Shown: positions 7,234-15,286 of the stretch, piece after piece
Numbering within the stretch: position 1 is the first letter of the stretch
Layout: each line of letters starts with the position of its first letter
Source of the DNA: an uncultured Lachnospiraceae bacterium
GTDB lineage: Bacteria > Bacillota > Clostridia > Lachnospirales > Lachnospiraceae
Assembly: GCA_900549995.1 (NCBI GenBank)
Contig: URQQ01000044.1
Span: 1-34,819, forward strand
Direction of reading: 5' to 3'
Length of the DNA: 34,819 nucleotides
Program-made: the position numbers and the translations under genes
Notes under the pieces: generated by a model
What the model saw: only the letters and a program-made list of their open reading frames with translations
Told to the model about the DNA's origin: nothing
Database searches by the model: none

Positions 7234-8607
7234 ATGTATGATGTTTTGGTGAAAAATGGAAAAATTGTTACAGCAGAAGAGATCAGGTCGGGAAATATCG
7301 CAGTGAAAGATGGAAGGATTGCAGATGTTACGGAGGCCGGGATTGAGCCGGAGGCAATAAAAGTAATCGATGCTGCAGGGAATTATGTGTTCCCGGGGGC
7401 AATTGATACACATGCGCATCTGAATGACCCGGGGTATCAATGGCGTGAAGATTATGAACATGGAACGAAAGCGGCAGCTGCAGGCGGGTATACAACAATT
7501 ATTGACATGCCTCTTCAGAATGAACCAGCGCTTACAACAGCAGAACTGTTTGACCGGAAACTGGAACTTGTGGAACCGCATGCGTACACAGATTTTTGTT
7601 TTTGGGGAGGGCTTGTGCCTGGGAACTTCAGGGATCTCATCGGCCTTCATGAAAAGGGATGTGTCGCGTTCAAGTCATTCATCGGGCCGGTTTCACCAGA
7701 CTACAGCCCTCTTACCTATGGACAGGCTTATGAAGCGATGCAGCAGATCCGGGAATTCGATGGCCGTGCGGGATTTCATTGCGAAGACTTTTCTGTTATA
7801 AAATGGCAGGAACAGCGGATGATCAGGGAAGGGCGCCTGAACTGGCAGGGCTTTCTGGATTCCAGACCTGTCATTGCTGAGATGATTGCAGCTGTCAGTA
7901 TGATTGAAATTGCCAAGGTTACTGGATGCAGGCTTCACATTTGCCATGTGAGCAGCCCGGATGTGGCGGAACGGATCAGAGAAGCGCAGAAGGAAGGGTA
8001 CGATATTACGGCAGAGACGTGTTCGCACTATCTGAGCCTTACGGAGAAGGATATGATTGAAAAGGGGCCGATGTTTAAGTGTGCGCCGCCTCTCAGGTCA
8101 CAGGCGGAAGTGGACAGGCTGTGGAAGTACGTGGCAGATGGAACATTTGCAGGAATAGCCAGTGACCATTCTCCGTGCTCATATGATGAAAAGTATCATG
8201 AAATTCTGGGCAGAAAAATTACCAATGTATTTGACGTCTGGAGCGGTATCAGTGGAATTCAGAGCAGTTTCCAGGTGGCTTTTCATGAAGGCTGTGTGAA
8301 AAGGGGCATCAGCCCTTGCGTTCTGGCCAATACCATGGCAAAACTGCCGGCGGAGGCTTTTGGGATATATGGGAAAAAGGGGGATCTGAAGATAGGATTT
8401 GATGCGGACCTCGTGATTGTGGATCCGAAAAAAGAGTGGGAGATCACAAGTGACTCTCTGTACTATGTAAATAAAATATCTGCGTTTGCAGGAATGAAAG
8501 GAAAAGGGCTCCCTGTATGTACGATGATCCGTGGGAATGTCGTGGCTGATGACGGACGGATTGTAAGCGGAAAGGGAATAGGGAGGCTTGTCAGGAGAGC
8601 GGGCTGA
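7234..8607 (+). CDS. Allantoinase-like cyclic amidohydrolase (second copy)
   Basis: A 457-residue paralogue of the preceding gene, with the same N-terminal layout (MYDxxVKNGKxVT) and metal ligands: H60 and H62 in DTHAHLNDPG, K147 in VAFKSFIGP, H182 in FHCEDF, H238 in ICHVSS and Asp in IASDHSP. The start is the ATG at 7234, 8 bases after GGAGG (7221-7225). It is about 20 residues shorter than the first copy, lacking an insertion before the lysine motif and a C-terminal tail. Both copies look active. They may differ in stereospecificity or in ring substrate (allantoin versus another hydantoin or dihydropyrimidine); the sequence alone does not decide which is the principal allantoinase. Confidence 0.85.
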   Translation: MYDVLVKNGKIVTAEEIRSGNIAVKDGRIADVTEAGIEPEAIKVIDAAGNYVFPGAIDTHAHLNDPGYQWREDYEHGTKAAAAGGYTTIIDMPLQNEPALTTAELFDRKLELVEPHAYTDFCFWGGLVPGNFRDLIGLHEKGCVAFKSFIGPVSPDYSPLTYGQAYEAMQQIREFDGRAGFHCEDFSVIKWQEQRMIREGRLNWQGFLDSRPVIAEMIAAVSMIEIAKVTGCRLHICHVSSPDVAERIREAQKEGYDITAETCSHYLSLTEKDMIEKGPMFKCAPPLRSQAEVDRLWKYVADGTFAGIASDHSPCSYDEKYHEILGRKITNVFDVWSGISGIQSSFQVAFHEGCVKRGISPCVLANTMAKLPAEAFGIYGKKGDLKIGFDADLVIVDPKKEWEITSDSLYYVNKISAFAGMKGKGLPVCTMIRGNVVADDGRIVSGKGIGRLVRRAG

Positions 8608-8635
8608 TTTTAGGAGAATGGTTAAAATGAGGTTG

Positions 8636-8664
8636 AAAATTATAATAATATTAATTATAATTTT
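8636..8664. repeat. Perfect 11-bp inverted repeat, AT-only
   Basis: AAAATTATAAT (8636-8646) and ATTATAATTTT (8654-8664) are perfect reverse complements around a 7-base spacer. The element is 28 bases after the second allantoinase stop and ends in a short T run. It could be a weak terminator or an AT-rich operator. Confidence 0.6.
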
Positions 8665-8725
8665 TGAGCGAAAGAAGAAAAACCATCCAAAATAATATGA
8701 AAGTATTTGTCTAAAATGCCCATTG

Positions 8726-8740
8726 AAAAACTGGTTACAA
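8726..8740 (+). promoter_or_regulatory. PucR-like box C
   Basis: AAAAACTGGTTACAA, 34 bases upstream of box D (core to core). It lacks the ACCA half that makes boxes B and D palindromic. Confidence 0.4.
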
Positions 8741-8759
8741 GTAGTCATAATTAAGATGT

Positions 8760-8776
8760 AAAAACTGGTTGACCAC
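8760..8776 (+). promoter_or_regulatory. PucR-like / FadR-like operator box D
   Basis: AAAAACTGGTTGACCAC, nearly identical to box B. The core (8766) is 22 bases before a possible -10, TAAAAT at 8788-8793, and about 55 bases before the allE start. The box-to--10 distance is similar to that at the allantoinase operon (24), which suggests shared control. Confidence 0.5.
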
Positions 8777-8821
8777 AAAATGAAAAATAAAATTTAATTA
8801 AAAGAAAGAGAGAATTTGGAA

Positions 8822-9610
8822 ATGAGTTATTTTAATAATCAGACAGGGTACCGGGAGGAATTGTTAACAACACGTTCTGTAGTTAAGAAAGAGAATTACG
8901 TATTGCTGGAGCCGGACGGACTGGTAAAAAACAGGATTCCGGGATACGTAAACTGTGATGTGACGATTCTTGGATCCCCTGCGATGGGAGCTTCTTTTGC
9001 TGACTATCTTGTGACGGTCAGAGTGGGCGGGAAAAATGAAGGGATCGGCGGAGAAGGCCTGGAATCCTTTTTATACGTAATGGAAGGTGAAGTAACCGTA
9101 AAGAACGGTGAGGAGGAAGCGGTACTGACAGAAGGCGGGTATATTTTCTCACCAGAAAGTGTAAAGGTATCTTTCGAAAACACAGGCAGGGCGGAGGCAA
9201 AGCTGTATGTATATAAACGAAGATATGACAGGCTGGAAGGTTACAAGGCATATACCGTTGTCGGAAATGCCAGCGATCTTCCATGGACCGCATATGAAGG
9301 AATGGAAAACTGCTACATCAAAGATTTCCTTCCTGCGGCGGATGACTTTGGATTTGATATGAATATGCATATCCTGAAATTCCATCTTGGTGCTTCTCAT
9401 GGCTACATTGAAACTCATATTCAGGAGCATGGCATGTACTTCCTGACAGGAAAGGGCATGTACAGAGTTGATGACGAATGGATCCCGGTAAAGAAAGGGG
9501 ACTATATGTTCCTCGATGCATACTGTCCGCAGGCTTGTTATGCAGTAGGAAGGGACGAGGACTTTACTTACATTTATTCGAAAGACTGTAACAGAGACGT
9601 GCAGCTGTAA
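8822..9610 (+). CDS. allE: (S)-ureidoglycine aminohydrolase
   Basis: A 262-residue bicupin that releases ammonia from (S)-ureidoglycine to give (S)-ureidoglycolate, preserving chirality and preventing spontaneous decay. Length is close to that of the E. coli enzyme. The N-terminal cupin has MGASFADYLVTVRVGG and GLESFLYVMEGEVTV. The C-terminal cupin carries the manganese site as E197, H199 and H203 in YIETHIQEH and Q237 in CPQACYAVG. The ATG at 8822 gives the expected N-terminus (MSYFNNQTGY); an in-frame TTG two codons earlier is less likely. The ribosome site is weak (AAAGAGAG). It leads a unit with the M20 amidase and an FCD regulator, under boxes C and D. Confidence 0.93.
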   Translation: MSYFNNQTGYREELLTTRSVVKKENYVLLEPDGLVKNRIPGYVNCDVTILGSPAMGASFADYLVTVRVGGKNEGIGGEGLESFLYVMEGEVTVKNGEEEAVLTEGGYIFSPESVKVSFENTGRAEAKLYVYKRRYDRLEGYKAYTVVGNASDLPWTAYEGMENCYIKDFLPAADDFGFDMNMHILKFHLGASHGYIETHIQEHGMYFLTGKGMYRVDDEWIPVKKGDYMFLDAYCPQACYAVGRDEDFTYIYSKDCNRDVQL

Positions 9611-9696
9611 ATGCAGTTCTAGGCCGGATCAAAAGAGCAAAGAATGAAGCGACAGGTACGTCACAGTGTACCAGAAAAAAATAGGAGTAGGAGTAA

Positions 9697-10938
9697 ATGG
9701 ATATAGAGGAAATTACAGGCAGGATCGCGAAAGATCTGGAGCACCTGAAACAATTCACAGCAACTCCGGGAGAAGGATGTACGAGGCTCCCGTTTACGAA
9801 AGAAGCAAGACAGGCGGTTGATTATTTAAAAGAGCTCATGGAAGAGGCAGGGCTTGTGGTGAAAGAAGATGCTGCCGGAAATGTGATCGGAATACTGCAG
9901 GGAGAGAATCCTGAGGCGCCGTGTGTTATGATGGGCTCCCATTATGATTCCGTATATAACGGCGGCGACTTTGACGGCATCGCAGGCGCAGTGTGTGCCA
10001 TAGAGGTGGCGAGGCAGCTGAAAGAAAGCGGAACTGCCCTGAAGCGGAATTTTGTGGCAGCAGGTTTCTGTGATGAAGAGGGGATGAGGTTTGGAACCGG
10101 ATATTTTGGATCCGGGGCAATGCTTGGAAACAGGGATGCAGAGTACTGCAAAAAGTTCAGGGATACAGGCGGAGTTTCAATCTATGACGCGATGAAGGCG
10201 TACGGCCTGGATCCGGAGAAGATACAGGATGCGAAATGGGAGGATGGAAAGATCGGGGCATTTCTGGAAGCTCATATTGAACAGGGGCCTGTATTGGATG
10301 CGGAGAGTATCGAGATCGGGCTGGTGGACTGTATCGTCGGTATTCAGAGATATATGGTGACTGTTCACGGAAGAGCTGATCATGCAGGGACGACGCCGAT
10401 GGATATGCGTATGGACGCTGTAGATGCAGCGGCAAAAGTGATTTCTAAAATTCCGGACTGGGCGAGAGAGAAGGAAGACGGTACGGTGGCAACCGTTGGT
10501 TATATCAACACAATACCAGGCGGAGTGAATATTGTGGCAGAAAAAGTAGAATTTACGGTAGACATCCGATCCAGAAACAACGATAATATAAATGATATCA
10601 CAGGCAGGATCCGAAAAGCGCTGGAAAGAGAGACAAAAGAGTTCGGCGGGAGTTATGATATGGATAATAAGCTGACAATTACGCCAGTAGAATTATCGCC
10701 GGAAATGCTTGATATTATGGAGAAAGAATGTAAAAAACTCGGATACAGCTATAAAAGAATGCTAAGCGGCGCAGGACATGATGCCCTGGAAATTGGCCAG
10801 GTAATTCCAACAGTCATGCTGTTTGTTCCGAGCAAAGATGGAAGAAGCCATTGCCCGGCAGAATTTACGGAATACAGTGATTTCGCGAAAGCAGCCGTGA
10901 TTATGGAAGCTCTTGCCAGGAACCTTCTTGTGAGATAG
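9697..10938 (+). CDS. allC: Allantoate amidohydrolase-like M20 family hydrolase
   Basis: A 413-residue Zn/Mn-dependent amidase of the M20 hydantoinase/carbamoylase family (allantoate amidohydrolase, ureidoglycolate amidohydrolase, N-carbamoyl-amino-acid hydrolase). The bimetal site is present: H82 (GSHYDS), D93 (GGDFDG), E127/E128 (CDEEG), H193 (EAHIEQGP) and H385 (RSHCPAE). H229 (ADHAGTTP) marks the lid/dimerisation domain. The ATG at 9697 follows GGAG. It sits 86 bases after allE, which makes allantoate to ureidoglycine plus ammonia and CO2 the most likely reaction. The gene symbol is therefore context-based; a second M20 gene lies at 14011 and the two could have swapped roles. Confidence 0.8.
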   Translation: MDIEEITGRIAKDLEHLKQFTATPGEGCTRLPFTKEARQAVDYLKELMEEAGLVVKEDAAGNVIGILQGENPEAPCVMMGSHYDSVYNGGDFDGIAGAVCAIEVARQLKESGTALKRNFVAAGFCDEEGMRFGTGYFGSGAMLGNRDAEYCKKFRDTGGVSIYDAMKAYGLDPEKIQDAKWEDGKIGAFLEAHIEQGPVLDAESIEIGLVDCIVGIQRYMVTVHGRADHAGTTPMDMRMDAVDAAAKVISKIPDWAREKEDGTVATVGYINTIPGGVNIVAEKVEFTVDIRSRNNDNINDITGRIRKALERETKEFGGSYDMDNKLTITPVELSPEMLDIMEKECKKLGYSYKRMLSGAGHDALEIGQVIPTVMLFVPSKDGRSHCPAEFTEYSDFAKAAVIMEALARNLLVR

Positions 10939-10983
10939 GCAGAGAATTTCTCCGGTGGATGGCAAAAGGAAGGATGAGGCAAA

Positions 10984-11988
10984 ATGAGTGGACAAACATT
11001 GAATTCCATGTATAAAAAGGAGAACATTCGCTTATTGAGAAGGCATCTCGGACTGACGCAGAAAGAATTTATCAATCAGTTCATGTGTGGTGATGAGGAC
11101 AAGGCTCTGATGAGTATCGCGACTCTCTCCAATCTGGAGTCTAAAGGAGGAGCCAGGCTGAATGAAGTTATTTTGGCAGTATCCGAAAGTCTGGCGGTAG
11201 ACTCTATGATTTTTTCCATGCCGCCTGAGGAATTTGCAGAGAAATTGGATATGCTGCTCCCCAGTGATACGGAGACAGAGAATATCCGGAAAAATGGGGC
11301 AAAAAAAGGGAATATTAACCAGCTCCTCTATCGTCTGACGATGTATTTTGCGGAGCAGATTTTTGATAAAAAATTAAAAAAGGGGGATAAGATTGAATCT
11401 GACAGGGTACTGGCAGCCAGGCTGAATGTAGGACGCTCTGCAATCAGGGAGGCACTGAAGGTACTGGATGTTCTTGGGATGATTGACATACGTCCCGGGC
11501 AGGGGACTTATATCAGCAGCAGGGAGGCAAATTTTTTCATTATTCCGCTGTCATGGTCGCTGTTCCTGAATGGAAGCCAGATCGATAATATTCTCTCGGT
11601 GAGGAATCTTCTTGAGGTGGAGGCGGCAAAACTTGCAGCCGGATGTAAAAAGCCGGAATATATAAATAAACTGGTTGATGTGTCACACAAGATACACCAG
11701 GCTTATATAGAACAGAATTATAAGGAATTTCTGGACGGAGATCTTGAATTTCATATCTGCATTGCGGAGTGTTCAGAGAATCAGGTGATCTACAGTATGA
11801 TTCAGACAATCAGCAATCTGATGCGGCATGTCAGCGGTACCGGTATGGTAGATGAAGAACAGCTGAGAGCAATCTATGAGGAGCATCAGAAGGTGTATGG
11901 CTTTATTCTTGCCAATGACCCTGATAGTGCGGGCAGGGCCATGCAGGAACATCTGTCAAAGTCTGTGGAACGATACAATTACCGTTGA
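10984..11988 (+). CDS. Fused XRE-type HTH / GntR winged helix / FCD regulator
   Basis: A 334-residue regulator with two apparent DNA-binding units. Residues about 12-75 resemble an XRE-like helix-turn-helix (IRLLRRHLGLTQKEFINQF, then SIATLSNLESKGG). Residues about 110-178 are a GntR winged helix (SDRVLAARLNVGRSAIREAL, then GMIDIRPGQGTYISS). Residues about 190-330 are an FCD effector domain, with metal-ligand-like Asp/His in FLDGDLEFHICIAE and EEHQKVYGFI. Ordinary FCD regulators have about 220-250 residues, so the N-terminal about 100 residues are extra. It follows the M20 gene by 45 bases and a terminator closes the unit. It probably senses a ureide or carboxylate intermediate and acts on boxes B and D (inference). 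Confidence 0.85.
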   Translation: MSGQTLNSMYKKENIRLLRRHLGLTQKEFINQFMCGDEDKALMSIATLSNLESKGGARLNEVILAVSESLAVDSMIFSMPPEEFAEKLDMLLPSDTETENIRKNGAKKGNINQLLYRLTMYFAEQIFDKKLKKGDKIESDRVLAARLNVGRSAIREALKVLDVLGMIDIRPGQGTYISSREANFFIIPLSWSLFLNGSQIDNILSVRNLLEVEAAKLAAGCKKPEYINKLVDVSHKIHQAYIEQNYKEFLDGDLEFHICIAECSENQVIYSMIQTISNLMRHVSGTGMVDEEQLRAIYEEHQKVYGFILANDPDSAGRAMQEHLSKSVERYNYR

Positions 11989-12002
11989 TATTGAAGGATC
12001 AG

Positions 12003-12034
12003 AGAGCCCCTCTGCTTTTGGCAGGGGGCTTTTG
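12003..12034 (+). terminator. Rho-independent terminator of the allE-allC-gntR unit
   Basis: AGCCCCTCTGC at 12005-12015 pairs, with one bulge, to GCAGGGGGCT at 12021-12030 around a T-rich loop. A TTT run follows. It lies 17 bases after the FCD regulator stop. Confidence 0.8.
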
Positions 12035-12081
12035 TAATATAAGAAGTGAAAATGCAAGGCATGGATAAAGTGAGGGAAACT

Positions 12082-13770
12082 ATGAGTTTTTATGTGAAAG
12101 AATTATTGCAGGCAGGAACTATGAGAGATGCCTGTGTATTGGGAGGCAGCGGCGGACTGGGGAAAGAAATCAGAGGTGTGACCATCATAGAAGCGCCAGA
12201 TATTGTGAAGTTTATTAAAGGCGGAGAGGTCCTGCTGACCGGCCTGTATGCGTATAAGTCCAGCACGTCAGAGGAATTCAAGGTTTATCTTCAGGAACTG
12301 GCGGCGAAAGAAGTCAGTGCAATTGTACTGAAAAGAGGAAGAAATGTAGAATCTGCAGATGAAAAGATAGCATTGCTTCTGGAATTCTCCGGTGCCTGGC
12401 AGGTTCCGGTGATAGAGGTACCGTTTGATGTATCGTTCAGAGATGTCATGGGTCTGATTATGGAACATCTGCTCAATGAAGAAGTGACGAAACTGAAATA
12501 TTTTAGGACAACTCATGATAACTTTGCGGCGCTCACATTTTCAAAAAATAGTTCAAGAGATGTATTGGGCAGTATTCTGGACGTATTAGAGAAGCTGATC
12601 GGGAATCCTGTGGCCCTTTTTAACTGGGAATTCTCATGTCTGGCAGCGACAGACATGGCGGCAAAGGAGTTCCGAATCCAAAAGGTTGAAAAAAATTATG
12701 AACCAGGGTTGTATTTAAATTACAGCTGTTTTCGTCAGCAGGTGACAATATCCGGGCAGGAAGGAAGAAGGCTGGGACAGTATGTCATCTGTATGAAGGT
12801 AATTTCCGGGGTGAAGATGTATCTTGTGATTACAGAACTGAACAGGGAAATGGACAGCATGGATTATATAGCTGTAGAAAATGCAGTGACAGCACTTCAG
12901 CAGGAGTTTGCAAGGCAGCAGGCTGTCTGGCAGCTGGAAAGGAAGTTTCAGAATGATATACTTTATAACATCCTGAATGGCAAAGTAGATTCGATGGATG
13001 AACTAAGGAGAAGAACTAATCTTCTTGGAATGCCGCTGGAAGGGTGTTACCGTGTCGTTGTGTTCGGATTCGAAGACACTGGCAGGAAGAATGGAGATTT
13101 TGACAGAAAGATACAGGAAGCCGGGCTGCTCAACGATGCTGTGTCTGCTGTCTATGAGAAAGCAAAGGTGCAGAATGATCTGGATAAAGTGATTGTGGTG
13201 CAGCAGGCAGACAGCGGGCAGAAACTGGAGGAATACCGTAAAGAACTGAGAGAGGCATCGGAACGTATCCAGGCATGTGTGGAGAAACGGGAGAAACATC
13301 TGCAGGTAAAAGCTGGTGCCGGGAAAGTTGTGAAAGGTATTGCCAATCTCAAGGAAAGTTTTCAGGAAGCCAGTGATGCACTGATGTTTGCAGATATTGC
13401 GGAGGAAGTATCCGGGGAGGAATCCAAGATGGTGATGCTGTTTTCTGACATGGGAATCTTCAAGCTTCTGTGCCAGCTGAGAGAACCAAAGCTTTTGTTA
13501 GAATACGTTCCGGAATCATTAAGAAAGTTATACAATTATAAGCGGCCGCAGAGAGACGAACTGGTATTGACTCTGAAAACTTACCTGGACCATAATCAGA
13601 ATTTATCGAAAACCGCACAGGATCTTTACATTCACTACAAGACTGCCGCATACCGGATGGATCGGATTGCTGAAATTACTGGAATTAATTTTGACAATGC
13701 CAGTGAAATACTGTCTGTCCGTATTGGTATGATAGTCCATAAAATGATAGAAAAAAGTAACGCAGCGTAG
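12082..13770 (+). CDS. PucR family transcriptional regulator
   Basis: A 562-residue PucR/CdaR-type regulator of purine or ureide catabolism. The N-terminal PucR domain is clear (MSFYVKELLQAGTMRDACVL, then VTIIEAPDIVKFIKGGEVLLTG). A central GGDEF-like CdaR region follows, and the C-terminal HTH_30 lies at LVLTLKTYLDHNQNLSKTAQ and then YIHYKTAAYRMDRI. I chose the ATG at 12082 because GAGGG at 12072-12076 precedes it and the product then starts as PucR proteins usually do. Earlier in-frame starts (GTG 12046, ATG 12052, ATG 12061) lack good ribosome sites. It lies between the two ureide gene blocks and is the best candidate to bind the TGGTT boxes; in B. subtilis PucR responds to allantoin-type compounds. 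Confidence 0.9.
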   Translation: MSFYVKELLQAGTMRDACVLGGSGGLGKEIRGVTIIEAPDIVKFIKGGEVLLTGLYAYKSSTSEEFKVYLQELAAKEVSAIVLKRGRNVESADEKIALLLEFSGAWQVPVIEVPFDVSFRDVMGLIMEHLLNEEVTKLKYFRTTHDNFAALTFSKNSSRDVLGSILDVLEKLIGNPVALFNWEFSCLAATDMAAKEFRIQKVEKNYEPGLYLNYSCFRQQVTISGQEGRRLGQYVICMKVISGVKMYLVITELNREMDSMDYIAVENAVTALQQEFARQQAVWQLERKFQNDILYNILNGKVDSMDELRRRTNLLGMPLEGCYRVVVFGFEDTGRKNGDFDRKIQEAGLLNDAVSAVYEKAKVQNDLDKVIVVQQADSGQKLEEYRKELREASERIQACVEKREKHLQVKAGAGKVVKGIANLKESFQEASDALMFADIAEEVSGEESKMVMLFSDMGIFKLLCQLREPKLLLEYVPESLRKLYNYKRPQRDELVLTLKTYLDHNQNLSKTAQDLYIHYKTAAYRMDRIAEITGINFDNASEILSVRIGMIVHKMIEKSNAA

Positions 13771-14010
13771 GCTTTTGCAATGAAATCTGCAGAGAGTTCT
13801 TTATATATATAAATAAGATAGTGAAAAAGTGAATCCTTGTATCTTTCAATGGTTATGAAAATTTATCTACTATGGATAAATTATCTTTCTTTTTTTATCT
13901 CAATACGCCGATGTAAATTGTAAAAAAATATCTATAATTTATATTATAGAGAAACATATAGAATTTGACTGTGTAAAATTACAAACCTTAATGGAAGGAG
14001 GTTTGAGGCT
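13771..14010. other. AT-rich promoter region before the second M20 operon
   Basis: No gene is seen. The region holds a PucR-box-like TTTCAATGGTTAT at 13844-13856 and an AT-only inverted repeat at 13932-13949. GGAGG at 13997-14001 serves the GTG start at 14011. Confidence 0.5.
13844..13856 (+). promoter_or_regulatory. PucR-box-like sequence before the M20/DAO/Etf operon
   Basis: TTTCAATGGTTAT matches the recalled B. subtilis PucR box WWWCNTTGGTTAA at all but two defined positions. It is farther from the gene (about 155 bases) than boxes B and D and lacks the ACCA half. Confidence 0.35.
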
Positions 14011-15252
14011 GTGGAGATAGACATAAAGCAGGTAGTTTCCCGCCTGGAAGAGATTTATGAGTGCGGTCTGAAAGAAGATGGGACGCACACAAGAATGGCA
14101 TATTCAAAGGAGGATATTGCCGGGCGGGAGAAGTTCAAAAGTTATTTTGAGAACATCGGACTGCGTTCCAGGATGGATGAAGCCGGGAATCTGCTGGTAC
14201 GGATGGAGGGCAAGCATCCGGATCTGCCGGCAATTCTGATTGGCTCTCATCTGGATACAGTGCCAGACGGAGGGAAATATGATGGAGTGCTTGGATGCAT
14301 TGGAGGACTTTGTGTATGTGAAGCGGTTCTGGAATCGGGCTGTCAGCTGGAACATCCCGTCGAAGTCATTGTATTTACAGATGAGGAGGGGTTCAGGTTC
14401 GGCAATGGGCTTTTGGGAAGCAGTGCAGTCTGCGGGCAGGAGCTTTTAGTCAGTGAGACAGATGAAGACTTATATGGAGAAGTAAGAAGCCAGGTTATGA
14501 AGTCTTATGGAGTACGGATTTCGGAAGCTGCAAAAGCAAAGAGGGAGAAGGGAACTGTACATTGTTTTCTGGAACTTCATGCGGAACAGGGGGCTTCCCT
14601 TGATAAAAACAATATTCCGATCGGAATTGTTTCTTCAATTGCAGGGGTCAGCAGGTATGAGGTCACTGTCCGCGGAGAGGCGAACCATGCAGGAAGTACA
14701 GCGATGGCTGACCGAAAGGATGCACTGGTAGCGGCATCCCGGTTTATCGCAAAAGTGCCGGAGGTTGTGGGAGAATGTGGAAGTACATTTACTGTGGCTA
14801 CCGTAGGGACAATCAAAGTACATCCAAACTCAGTCAATGTGATTCCGGGAAGCTGTACATTCCAGCTGGAAATCCGTGACCAGAATCAGGAGATTATCAC
14901 AAAGACAGAAGAAGGACTGAAAAAACTGTTGGATACGGTCTGCAAGGAAAATGGAGAATCTTATGAGTTTACCCCGATTTCTTATCATGCACCGGCACCG
15001 ATGTCCGGCTGGGTGAAAGATGCAGTAAAAGAGGCTGTTGAGGAACTGGGATATGAGTATACGACACTTCCTAGCGGTGCATTTCATGATGCGCTTATTA
15101 TGTCATCTGTCTTTCCAACGGGAATGATTTTTGTGCCGAGCGTGAACGGAATCAGCCATTCACGCAGGGAACTGACACGTGAAGAGGATATGAAAAAAGG
15201 GCTGGAAGTATTGATTCAGACGGTTTATGCCGTAGATAAGAGAAAATATTAA
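14011..15252 (+). CDS. M20 family amidohydrolase (ureidoglycolate amidohydrolase or carbamoylase candidate)
   Basis: A 413-residue paralogue of the gene at 9697, in the hydantoinase/carbamoylase M20 family. Metal-site residues are H80 (GSHLDT), D91 (GGKYDG), E125/E126 (TDEEGFRF), H190 (ELHAEQG) and H383 (GISHSRRE), with ANHAGST in the lid domain. Translation starts at GTG 14011, 9 bases after GGAGG; the nearby ATG at 13991 is out of frame and hits a stop. It heads an operon with an FAD oxidoreductase and EtfBA. In plants a close M20 paralogue of allantoate amidohydrolase hydrolyses ureidoglycolate to glyoxylate, and since no ureidoglycolate lyase or dehydrogenase is seen here, that role is attractive. 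Allantoate amidohydrolase or N-carbamoyl-amino-acid hydrolase activity are alternatives. Confidence 0.8.
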   Translation: MEIDIKQVVSRLEEIYECGLKEDGTHTRMAYSKEDIAGREKFKSYFENIGLRSRMDEAGNLLVRMEGKHPDLPAILIGSHLDTVPDGGKYDGVLGCIGGLCVCEAVLESGCQLEHPVEVIVFTDEEGFRFGNGLLGSSAVCGQELLVSETDEDLYGEVRSQVMKSYGVRISEAAKAKREKGTVHCFLELHAEQGASLDKNNIPIGIVSSIAGVSRYEVTVRGEANHAGSTAMADRKDALVAASRFIAKVPEVVGECGSTFTVATVGTIKVHPNSVNVIPGSCTFQLEIRDQNQEIITKTEEGLKKLLDTVCKENGESYEFTPISYHAPAPMSGWVKDAVKEAVEELGYEYTTLPSGAFHDALIMSSVFPTGMIFVPSVNGISHSRRELTREEDMKKGLEVLIQTVYAVDKRKY

Positions 15253-15286
15253 AATTCAATAGAAATGAGAAGGAGACAATCATCAT

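Noticed and set aside
6820..7650. 276-residue minus-strand frame spanning the two allantoinase genes
   Set aside because: Crosses the junction of two confident genes and has no recognisable domain.
9655..9672. GGTAC/GTACC hairpin between allE and the first M20 gene
   Set aside because: Stem of only 5-6 bp followed by A residues and not T; not a forward terminator and no known regulator site, so not listed as a feature.
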